Assembly (NCBI RefSeq): GCF_017948595.1
Contig: NZ_JAGFBV010000025.1
Span: 1-64,000 of the forward strand
Source of the DNA: Flavobacterium geliluteum
GTDB taxonomy: Bacteria; Bacteroidota; Bacteroidia; Flavobacteriales; Flavobacteriaceae
DNA: 64,000 nt
Direction: 5' to 3'
Shown here: one piece after another, positions 43,312 through 50,371 of the stretch
How positions within the stretch are numbered: the stretch's first letter is position 1
Layout of the letters: the number at the start of each line of letters is the position of its first letter
Notes under the pieces: generated by a model
What the model saw: the letters and a program-made list of their open reading frames with translations, nothing else
Database searches by the model: none
Told to the model about the DNA's origin: nothing
Translations under genes and position numbers: made by a program

Positions 43312-44219
43312 TTGTTTAGTATATTTTTAAAAGCAGCATCTGCATTTTCGTACTTAAATTTAAATCCGTTTTCTAAAAGTCTTTTCGGAATCACATTTCT
43401 ACTTTTCAAAACTAATTCGGTTTCTGTTCGAATGATAAAAGAGCCCATTTTAAGCAAAAAAGTACTAATCGGAATTCCGAAAGGAGCACCAACCGCTGTT
43501 CGAAGCTGCTTCATAAACTCAGAATTTCGAATCGGTTGAGGTGATACAATATTGATAACGCCAGTCAGTTCTTTTTCGATTATCAAATCAATTGCATTGG
43601 CAAAATCGTCTTGGTGAATCCAGCTGATAAATTGATTTCCTTTTCCTTGTTTTCCTCCAAAACCTAATTTTGCCAAAGTTTTCAGCGGGACAAAAGCGCC
43701 ACCCTTTTTTCCTAAAACAATCGAAGTTCGCAAAGCCGTTTTTAAGGTATTTGGAGTTTCGGTTTTAAAAAATGCTTTTTCCCAAGAAAGCGCAACATTC
43801 ATAGAAAAATCATTTCCTGTTTCGCCATCAACTTCATCCATTTGTTTGTCTAATGAAAAACGATATATAGTTGAGGTAGAGGAATTCAGCCAATGTTTAG
43901 GTGGGTTTTGGCACTTTAAAACCGCTTGGTTTAGAATTTTGGTACTTTCTATTCGAGATAGTAAAATTTCTTTTTTATTTTCTTTGGTGTAGCGGCAATC
44001 AACAGATTTTCCCGCCAGATTGATTAAAACAGCTGCGTTTTCCAATTCGTTTTCCCAGCCAGAAAAGGTTCTACCATCCCAGTTTACGTATCGTATTCCG
44101 TCGATTGTTTTTGAATTTCCTCTTGTGAGAATTACTATTTCTTCAAATTTATTTTTGAAATGATCTACCAAAACTTGTCCTAAAAAACCAGTTCCAGCGG
44201 CTATGATGAGTTTTTTCAT
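43308..44219 (-). CDS. TIGR01777-family NAD-dependent epimerase
   Basis: The 303-aa SDR-type protein has a Rossmann start KLIIAAGTGFLGQVLVDHF, NLAGKSVDCRYTKENK and a C-terminal DUF1731-like segment (VISPQPIRNSEFMKQL). It is the YfcH-like epimerase family with unknown substrate. It is translationally coupled to the SRPBCC gene and sits 1 bp after the DCC gene. Confidence 0.85.
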   Translation of the reverse strand: MKKLIIAAGTGFLGQVLVDHFKNKFEEIVILTRGNSKTIDGIRYVNWDGRTFSGWENELENAAVLINLAGKSVDCRYTKENKKEILLSRIESTKILNQAVLKCQNPPKHWLNSSTSTIYRFSLDKQMDEVDGETGNDFSMNVALSWEKAFFKTETPNTLKTALRTSIVLGKKGGAFVPLKTLAKLGFGGKQGKGNQFISWIHQDDFANAIDLIIEKELTGVINIVSPQPIRNSEFMKQLRTAVGAPFGIPISTFLLKMGSFIIRTETELVLKSRNVIPKRLLENGFKFKYENADAAFKNILNK

Positions 44220-44220
44220 T

Positions 44221-45042
44221 TTATAAATTTAAAATTAATAGTAGCGCAATTATTCTGTAAATGACCCAAGTGTAAGATAAGTAAAAAGGAAGATTTAAAA
44301 TTTTAATTCTTCTAAAATGCTCCATAAACATGATCAAAACGGTACTTGCAAACCAACCTAAAATTAGATTTTTAGGTAAAATTATAACTTCATTGAGCAA
44401 TACAATTGGCAGTAAAATAAGGGAACCCATTAAAGAAACGGTCATCAAATTTCCAGCATAATTGATCATCGTTTTTTTGTCTAATTTGAGAAGAAATATA
44501 CTTTGAAAAACAATTTGTCCTAACGCTAAAATGAGTTCTCTTAAAACACTTGATTTTGGCAAATTCGGAATCAAATTAGAAAAGGCAAATAGTGCAAAAG
44601 TCGTGATCATTAATGCAAATGCAATAAAAATAAATCTGTATTTGTAATTAAAATCCGGGACACATTGCAATTTGTTTGCTTCTTTTATTTGGCTAGGGAT
44701 AATTACTTTTCGATTGTAAGAAACGAAAGAATACAGTTTTTTCAGAAAATATTTCACGGGTTTTACGCTCCCGATTTTTTCTATCCTTGGAAATGAAAAT
44801 CCTATTACTTTAAGCAAACTGTCAATTCCGTAGGTCACTGTTTTGGTTTTGTTGTCTACCAAAGCAATTTCATTTGCTGCACGTTTTATGTCTACAAAAT
44901 TTTGTTCGTCTTCAGATAATTGGCAATAGGGTTTTCTTCCGTTTTCATCTAGCATACCCGTTTTTACAAAGCCCTTTGTATACACCTGACACAGCGGACA
45001 GTCTTCGTCATAAAGTAAGGTTTGGTTTTGTAGCGTTTTCAT
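44221..45042 (-). CDS. DCC-family thiol-disulfide oxidoreductase-like protein with membrane domain
   Basis: From the ATG at 45042 the 273-aa protein has the DxxCxxC motif LYDEDCPLCQVY (DCC1/DUF393) at its N-terminus. A C-terminal region follows with about four TM helices (from about residue 125). A longer open frame overlapping the DUF2071 gene is discarded because DCC proteins start close to the motif. Members may reduce or bind a thiol ligand. Confidence 0.75.
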   Translation of the reverse strand: MKTLQNQTLLYDEDCPLCQVYTKGFVKTGMLDENGRKPYCQLSEDEQNFVDIKRAANEIALVDNKTKTVTYGIDSLLKVIGFSFPRIEKIGSVKPVKYFLKKLYSFVSYNRKVIIPSQIKEANKLQCVPDFNYKYRFIFIAFALMITTFALFAFSNLIPNLPKSSVLRELILALGQIVFQSIFLLKLDKKTMINYAGNLMTVSLMGSLILLPIVLLNEVIILPKNLILGWFASTVLIMFMEHFRRIKILNLPFYLSYTWVIYRIIALLLILNL

Positions 45043-45751
45043 AACGTTTGGTTTTTTTATTTTCAACTTTTGTTTTTGATCCCTTTGCCAATAAAACAGA
45101 TAGCGGTTTCGTATTTTGTAAAATTTCGAAATCACTGCCATAATTTCTTTTAAAATCTACCTTGAGCATGAAGTTTTTAACCTCTAGTTGTTTCCATCTT
45201 GGATGTTTTACTTCGTACTCAAAGGTTGTATTGTCATTGTATTTGGTGTAGCCAAAGTAATGCTCTGTTATAAATTCGGCTTCAGAATTTACCTCAATTT
45301 CTTGCGACTCCTTGAATGTTTCAAGTTGAATGGTATTCCATTTTCCATCTACTTTCCATTGATAATTAAAAAGAGTTGTGTTCTCCTTTTCAATAATTTT
45401 ATGTCTCATTTTACAAGTTTCGTAATGTTCTTTATACAAACTATTGGCTATAAAAGTGATGGCCTTTTTGGGTACAATTTCTTTTATAAAAACAACGCCT
45501 CTTTTCCATTCTCCATTCTCGAAATGTTTTACATAAAATCTAAGATTGACCTCTTCAAAATTGATGTGAAAAGGAAATTTAATACCTAAAATTTTCGTTT
45601 CTTCAAACATAAAACCAACTACGCTCACGTAACATTTGCCATTCCAAAAGTCAATTTCTGTTCCAGCGGGAAGGTATTTTTTTAGTAATTGAGGATCAAT
45701 TTCATAATTTATTAAGGCTAAGTTTCTCCATTGTGCGTTTAAGAAAGTCAT
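45008..45751 (-). CDS. DUF2071 (YqjF-like) protein
   Basis: The 247-aa product has the DUF2071 pattern: WRNLALINYEIDPQLLKKYLPAG at the start, then NFEEVNLRFYVK and YFGYTKYND. It has no signal or TM helix. The 3' end overlaps the DCC gene by about 35 bp in another frame. Function is unknown. It is part of the operon 46100 to 42859. Confidence 0.82.
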   Translation of the reverse strand: MTFLNAQWRNLALINYEIDPQLLKKYLPAGTEIDFWNGKCYVSVVGFMFEETKILGIKFPFHINFEEVNLRFYVKHFENGEWKRGVVFIKEIVPKKAITFIANSLYKEHYETCKMRHKIIEKENTTLFNYQWKVDGKWNTIQLETFKESQEIEVNSEAEFITEHYFGYTKYNDNTTFEYEVKHPRWKQLEVKNFMLKVDFKRNYGSDFEILQNTKPLSVLLAKGSKTKVENKKTKRYENATKPNLTL

Positions 45752-45797
45752 GATTATTGTTTTTTATAGATTATTGATGATAAATAAATTGCAAGTA

Positions 45798-46100
45798 TTA
45801 ATAGAATTGAGAATGTTGTAATTTCTTTTTTTGATTGTAAATAATGAATGTTAAGAAAAATATTAATGAAATTGGTATTAAGAAAAGCCAATTTAAAAGC
45901 TCACCATCCCAAATTAAAAAGAAGCAAATGACCATTCCAAAATAAACATAAATCCATTTATTTTTAGGGAACAGTATTAAAAAGAGCACAGCCGCTAAAA
46001 TCTGTAATGTACCTGTAATGGCTATTCCGTATGCTCCTGCTAATAGAAATAGCAATGCTACTATGTTTACGATCTCCATTATTTTAAATGTCATTTTCAT
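45798..46100 (-). CDS. Small four-helix membrane protein
   Basis: The 100-aa protein starts at ATG 46100 (MKMTFKIME) and has about four TM helices. It is not recognised. It is the first gene of the minus-strand operon to 42859 and lies just below the palindrome at 46117-46142, which may be the operator of the regulator at 46168. Confidence 0.65.
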   Translation of the reverse strand: MKMTFKIMEIVNIVALLFLLAGAYGIAITGTLQILAAVLFLILFPKNKWIYVYFGMVICFFLIWDGELLNWLFLIPISLIFFLTFIIYNQKKKLQHSQFY

Positions 46101-46116
46101 AATCACTAAGTGTTTT

Positions 46117-46142
46117 AAACTTTCAGAAAAAAATGAAAGTTT
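46117..46142 (-). promoter_or_regulatory. Operator candidate: AAACTTTCA-N8-TGAAAGTTT
   Basis: The 9-bp arms are perfect reverse complements with an 8-bp spacer, just upstream of the operon start. The same palindrome, with one changed base, precedes the regulator gene (46697-46722). The matching spacing argues for binding by one dimeric regulator. Confidence 0.7.
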
Positions 46143-46167
46143 TAATTAAATTTTTTTAGTTCGAAAT

Positions 46168-46671
46168 TTATTTCATGATTTTTAAAACCAAACGTCCCAG
46201 CCAATTTTCGTTAAACTCCGTCATTTTGTCTAACATATTGTCTGCTTTCAAAACAAAATCATACAATTTAGAGGTTTGATCAACAAAGTGTTTCTCTTCA
46301 GCAGAATCTTTAGATTCGATAGAGGAAACTTCTTTTAAGATTTTGAGCGCAGGTTTGATTTCTCTTTTGCTTCTTTCTCGGGCAATTTTTACGGCTAATT
46401 CGTCTAAGTCTTTTTCGGCCGTAAAAAACTCTCTTCTTTCACCTGCTTTGTATTCTTTGTAAACAATTCCCCAGTCCATTAAGGCTCTTAGGTTCATGCT
46501 GGCGTTCCCGCGCGAAATTTGCAATTCCTCCATGATGTCTTCCATCGAAACGGCTTGGTTCGAAATCATCAATAAAGCATGAATTTGCGCCATGGTTTTA
46601 TTAATGCCCCACTGAGAACCTAATGCTCCCCAGGTTTGTACAAACTTGTTTTTTGCTTCTTTGAATTCCAT
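46168..46671 (-). CDS. GbsR/MarR-type transcriptional regulator
   Basis: The 167-aa protein (start ATG 46671, MEFKEAKNKFVQTWG) has the GbsR-like winged helix: WGINKTMAQIHALL, MEDIMEELQISRGNASMNLRAL and the wing YKEYKAGERREFFTAE. A longer frame upstream is dropped because it lies within the probable operator. Family members are dimers that repress nearby genes. It is probably autoregulated through the upstream palindrome. Confidence 0.85.
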   Translation of the reverse strand: MEFKEAKNKFVQTWGALGSQWGINKTMAQIHALLMISNQAVSMEDIMEELQISRGNASMNLRALMDWGIVYKEYKAGERREFFTAEKDLDELAVKIARERSKREIKPALKILKEVSSIESKDSAEEKHFVDQTSKLYDFVLKADNMLDKMTEFNENWLGRLVLKIMK

Positions 46672-46696
46672 ACAGCAAATGTAAGTAAAAGTTTTT

Positions 46697-46722
46697 AAAC
46701 TTTCAAAAATAAATGAAACTTT
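46697..46722 (-). promoter_or_regulatory. Operator candidate upstream of the GbsR/MarR gene
   Basis: AAACTTTCA (46697-46705) and TGAAACTTT (46714-46722) are spaced 8 bp, with one mismatch relative to a perfect palindrome. It lies 26 bp before the regulator ATG, so it is suited to autorepression. Confidence 0.65.
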
Positions 46723-46797
46723 AGTAAAAAACATTTTAATTGGGTTCTAAGACACGGTCGTAAAATCGTTTTACATCATCTTTCGTCTCGCTTGCAA

Positions 46798-46915
46798 CCA
46801 AAAAATCCTGTCTTGTGCCATTTTTTTATTCGAGTATAACGCTAAAAGATACTTTTGGTGTACAAAATGTAAAAACATTTCGAGTTATCGTCGAAGGTGT
46901 TTTTTTGAGAACCAT
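46798..46915 (+). promoter_or_regulatory. Leader D: diverged relative of leaders A and B
   Basis: AAAAATCC-TGTCT followed by CATTTTTTTATT aligns with leaders A and B, as does TTTTGGTGTACAAAATG against TTTTAGTACAGAAAAT. It then shows an AAATGT/ACATTT hairpin and CGAAGGTG...GAACC pairing in the same order as in A and B. It lies upstream of the lipoprotein gene at 47019. Confidence 0.45.
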
Positions 46916-47018
46916 TTATTTCAATATTCCTTCAATAAATATTGAAAAGCCCACAGCAACTAATCAAGAAGTTTCACATTCAACCTAAAAACAACAAACC
47001 AATTAACAACAACACATC

Positions 47019-48818
47019 ATGAAAAAAATAACGATAAAAACCACAGCAATCCTTATGGGACTGATCATCATCCTTTTTTTGGGATGCAAGAAAAAAGATT
47101 TGTTAGCCAATGTGGATACGGACTATGAATATCTTCCGCAGGATGTAAAACAATCTTGCACGGTTTCGGATTCTCTATTTAATTCCTGGTTTGCTGGCAA
47201 AAAAGCAACTGAAAACGGACTGGTGTCTCCTGCCAACAGTGTCACATTTCCGCACAATAACAATTGCGATTTCTACCAATGGTCTGAACAGATGTTTTTA
47301 TGGATTACCTCGCCATCATCTGGCTCTTATGGTAATAAAGGAACCATCATGGAATCGCCAGTTTTTTACAATGTTTCTCCTCAAGATCCTGTTACAGGAA
47401 AACGCAAGCTTACAGCGCACCAACCCAATGTTTTGTTGAATGCTGCTAGTACGATCAATCAGAGTGGTCCTAACAGATTGCCTGTTTTGATAGACAAGTC
47501 TGGAAAAATGTTCGAAATTGAGTCTCAAAAGAAAGATGAGAAAGTAAAAAATGATGCCAATAAATTAGTTCTACTCGGCAGCGTAAAGGCCGATGCAAAA
47601 GGCATTCATTCTTTTCTGGATACCAAGGGCAACGTTATAAAAAACCCAAAACCAGTTATCGATAGTAAAATTAAACCATCAGAGGTTGTACAAGAATTTA
47701 AAGTAGGTGCTAAATCAATTTTTCTTGATTCTAACGGCAACGAAGTACAGTCTGAGCAAGGCCAGGCAGGTTCTCACGGCGCTCTAATGGGCGAAAACAA
47801 ATCGCTAGTCTACTACATAACAATGGTCAATGATGTTTATGCTTATTATCTCACAGGTGTTAATGAAGGCAAACTCAATGGCAATCAATTTCCAACTACC
47901 GCCTCAGCAAGAGATAGTATTGTTGCGTATGCAAAAACCAAAGGCTGGGCCATACCTCCAGATGCAGACGCACTCGCAATGGAAATTAAAACATCATGGG
48001 TAGAAGTCAAAGACTTGCCGAATCCAGAGACGTATGTAACCATCGAGGCCACTATTCCTACTTACGACAAAACAAACCCAAACAAATGGGTAGAAAATGG
48101 ACAAACTACTGCAAAATTGGCTTTGGTTGGCATGCATGTCGTGGGCAGTGTTGCAGGACATCCTGAAATGATCTGGGCCACTTTCGAACACGAAAAAAAT
48201 TCACCCAATAGTGCCTATGCTTATGTAGACAAAAACAATAAAATCAAGCAAGTTGCTGCAGATACTGGCAAAGGTTGGCTTTTTAATGGCAATGCCAGCG
48301 ATACAACGGGAGCACAAAACATTCAGAACATGACCGCAAAAGGCAATACAATTCTTATTACTAATCCTGCATTAAAGAGCCCAACGGCAAGAAGAATTAT
48401 GGCTTGGGGTGTTGCCTCAAATACGCCTCCTAATGCCGAAGACAAAACTCCAGCAGACTCTAATAGCCAAATTATCTCGATCAACAATGCCGTGCGCAGC
48501 AAGCTAGTAGGCAACGACATCAGAAAGAATTACTTACTCATAGGTGCTACATGGACTTTTGGTGGAGCCGCACCAAACGGAAACGTATATCCTTACGGAG
48601 GCACGAATGGTGACGCCATCGGCACAGGACAATTATCCAATAGTACTATGGAAACTTATGTCCAGTCTCCGTCATCTGCCTCTACAGAACAAAATGCGAT
48701 TTCTTGTTTCTCTTGCCACAGTAATAGCAATAATAATGGCGTGCTACCAGATGATTTAAGTCACATTTTCGAAGATCTAATACCTTTACCCGCCAACAAC
48801 AAAAGAGTTATAAAATAA
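47019..48818 (+). CDS. Lipoprotein with C-type heme motif (CxxCH)
   Basis: The 599-aa protein has a lipoprotein signal with Cys23 (ILFLGCKKKD). Most of the chain is an unrecognised secreted domain. At the C-terminus, ISCFSCHSNSNN contains a CxxCH heme-c site (about residues 563-567). It may be a mono-heme outer-membrane or periplasmic lipoprotein. Leader D links it to the tyrosinase cluster, suggesting shared control, which is inference. Confidence 0.75.
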   Translation: MKKITIKTTAILMGLIIILFLGCKKKDLLANVDTDYEYLPQDVKQSCTVSDSLFNSWFAGKKATENGLVSPANSVTFPHNNNCDFYQWSEQMFLWITSPSSGSYGNKGTIMESPVFYNVSPQDPVTGKRKLTAHQPNVLLNAASTINQSGPNRLPVLIDKSGKMFEIESQKKDEKVKNDANKLVLLGSVKADAKGIHSFLDTKGNVIKNPKPVIDSKIKPSEVVQEFKVGAKSIFLDSNGNEVQSEQGQAGSHGALMGENKSLVYYITMVNDVYAYYLTGVNEGKLNGNQFPTTASARDSIVAYAKTKGWAIPPDADALAMEIKTSWVEVKDLPNPETYVTIEATIPTYDKTNPNKWVENGQTTAKLALVGMHVVGSVAGHPEMIWATFEHEKNSPNSAYAYVDKNNKIKQVAADTGKGWLFNGNASDTTGAQNIQNMTAKGNTILITNPALKSPTARRIMAWGVASNTPPNAEDKTPADSNSQIISINNAVRSKLVGNDIRKNYLLIGATWTFGGAAPNGNVYPYGGTNGDAIGTGQLSNSTMETYVQSPSSASTEQNAISCFSCHSNSNNNGVLPDDLSHIFEDLIPLPANNKRVIK

Positions 48819-48930
48819 CACATAAGCAACATATTCGATGGTGAAATACCAATCGTTAAAATTGCAATTTACAGTAGAAACGAATTTTAATTTTTATCAT
48901 TTAAAATTGAAGATTTCTTTCTAGGGCTGT

Positions 48931-48991
48931 CACCATACCGATAAGAGGGCTATAGTACTTTGTGCATATACGCCCTCTTTTCGGTATGATG
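48931..48991. repeat. REP-like palindromic repeat
   Basis: CACCATACCGATAAGAGGGC (48931-48950) pairs with 48972-48991, matching at 18 of 20 bases, around a short loop. The next stretch (GGGCTATCCGCGCTACTTCGG) resembles flanks that I associate with dispersed Bacteroidota repeats. Confidence 0.5.
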
Positions 48992-49152
48992 TCGGGCTAT
49001 CCGCGCTACTTCGGTAGCTTGCTACTATCCCTCATCCAAAACGACACGATACTGTTTGGGAGTTTTATAGTAGGTTTCAGGTTTCAGAACATTCACGCCA
49101 TTTTTTTAGAAGCCAGACATAAAAATTCTTTTCCTATACAGTAATAAGAACT

Positions 49153-49486
49153 TTGCATACAGTCGAATGCTACTTTACAGTGGTCAAATCCAACTTGCAT
49201 ACGGTCGAATTCTACTTTACAGTGGTTAAATCTAACTTGCATACTGTCGAATTCTTTTTTACAGTGGTTAAATCTAACTTGCATACGGTCGAATTCTTTT
49301 TTACAGTGGTTAAATCCAACTTGCATACGGTCGAATTCTTTTTTACAGTGATTAAATCATGTTTTCAGTCGGTCGAATCCTGTTTTCAGTCGGTTAAATC
49401 ATGTTTTCAGTCACTCAAATCAAGTTTTCAGTCGGTCGAATCAAGTTTTCAGTCGCTCAAATCAAGTTTTCAGTCGGTCGAATTCT
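49153..49486. repeat. Nested 42-bp / 21-bp tandem repeat
   Basis: Five near-identical 42-bp units start at 49153, 49195, 49237, 49279 and 49321 (TTGCATACGGTCGAATTC...). They are followed by six 21-bp units beginning GTTTTCAGTC (49361, 49382, 49403, 49424, 49445, 49466). The 42-bp unit is itself two diverged 21-mers. All units are multiples of three, so long frames are open on both strands, but none has an RBS, family or codon evidence. Confidence 0.9.
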
Positions 49487-49513
49487 TTTTTACGAAGACT
49501 ATAATTAAACGGA

Positions 49514-49546
49514 AGACCTAACAGGTTTCTAAAACCTGTTAGGTCT
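49514..49546. repeat. Palindromic repeat (AGACCTAACAGGTTT arms)
   Basis: The arms AGACCTAACAGGTTT (49514-49528) and 49532-49546 are exact reverse complements with a 3-nt loop. It resembles the palindromes at 53367-53391 in style, a second dispersed family. Confidence 0.6.
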
Positions 49547-49585
49547 AACTAAAAGAGAAGTATTTTTTATACAATATTATCAAGT

Positions 49586-49624
49586 AAAAAGGCCAGAACT
49601 CATTGCATTGCGTTCTGGCCTTTT
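49586..49624 (-). terminator. Terminator after the SanA-like gene
   Basis: AAAAAGGCCAGAAC pairs with GTTCTGGCCTTTT across a 12-nt loop, 4 bp beyond the minus-strand stop codon. Confidence 0.75.
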
Positions 49625-49627
49625 GTT

Positions 49628-50287
49628 TTATCGTTTGTCCTCTTTAGAATAATTAGACAGTCCGTTTATATCTATCGGATTGCCTAAAAAATGTGGGTCA
49701 CGATCTCGTAAAACATCAAAAAAGGCTTTAAAAACCGAAAGGTATTCTCTTGTCGTAACATATTGATAACCCAAATATTCGCCAGAATTGGCAGAATAGC
49801 CAACCGATTTGATGCCGAGATTTTGCCCGACATAAATTGCCCGATTCAAATGGTATTTCTGAGAGATGAGGGTCGCTTTTTTAATTTTAAAAATATGTTT
49901 GGCACGATACATCGTAGAGTAGGTGTCAAAACCAGCGTAGTCAATAAATATTTTGCTTGTGTCTACTCCGTGTCTAAAACAGTAATTTTTCATCACGGTT
50001 AGTTCGTCATATCCTTCACGGCCATTGTCTCCCGAAAGCAAAATTTTATTAATGCGCTTTGCTTTATATAGCAAAATTCCGGCGTCAAGACGATCCTTCA
50101 AATATTTGCTGGGCTGATCGCCATTGATGCCCGCTCCAAAAATAATTCCGACATCATTTTTAGGAAACCTTCTCATCGAGTTGTACACATGTTTTTTCGT
50201 CGTTGACTTCACATATAAATTAACCGACACAATGGCGATCAATCCAAGAATAGCGATATAAAACAGTATTTTTAAGTATTTTTTCAA
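49628..50287 (-). CDS. SanA/YdcF-like (DUF218) membrane-anchored protein
   Basis: The 219-aa protein has one N-terminal TM helix (about 8-26) and the DUF218 core: VGIIFGAGINGDQPSKYL, ILLSGDNG and the YHLNRAIYVGQNLG segment. SanA-like proteins affect envelope integrity and vancomycin resistance in other bacteria, but the reaction is unknown. It sits alone near an M3 peptidase gene. Confidence 0.82.
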   Translation of the reverse strand: MKKYLKILFYIAILGLIAIVSVNLYVKSTTKKHVYNSMRRFPKNDVGIIFGAGINGDQPSKYLKDRLDAGILLYKAKRINKILLSGDNGREGYDELTVMKNYCFRHGVDTSKIFIDYAGFDTYSTMYRAKHIFKIKKATLISQKYHLNRAIYVGQNLGIKSVGYSANSGEYLGYQYVTTREYLSVFKAFFDVLRDRDPHFLGNPIDINGLSNYSKEDKR

Positions 50288-50371
50288 ATTTTATTGGTTT
50301 TAAGCATGAATACAAAAGGCTTTGGCCGCACAATTGTAAATTTTGTTTTTGCAAGCACAGGCTTTTTTGTC

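Noticed and set aside
49153..49486. A CRISPR array.
   Set aside because: The units are contiguous and repeat end to end, with no unique spacers, and no cas gene lies in the window.
49093..49521. Open frames on both strands across the tandem repeat (a Cys/His-containing frame on the minus strand and a Val/Phe-rich frame on the plus strand).
   Set aside because: Frames stay open only because the unit lengths are multiples of three. There is no RBS, family or codon-use support.
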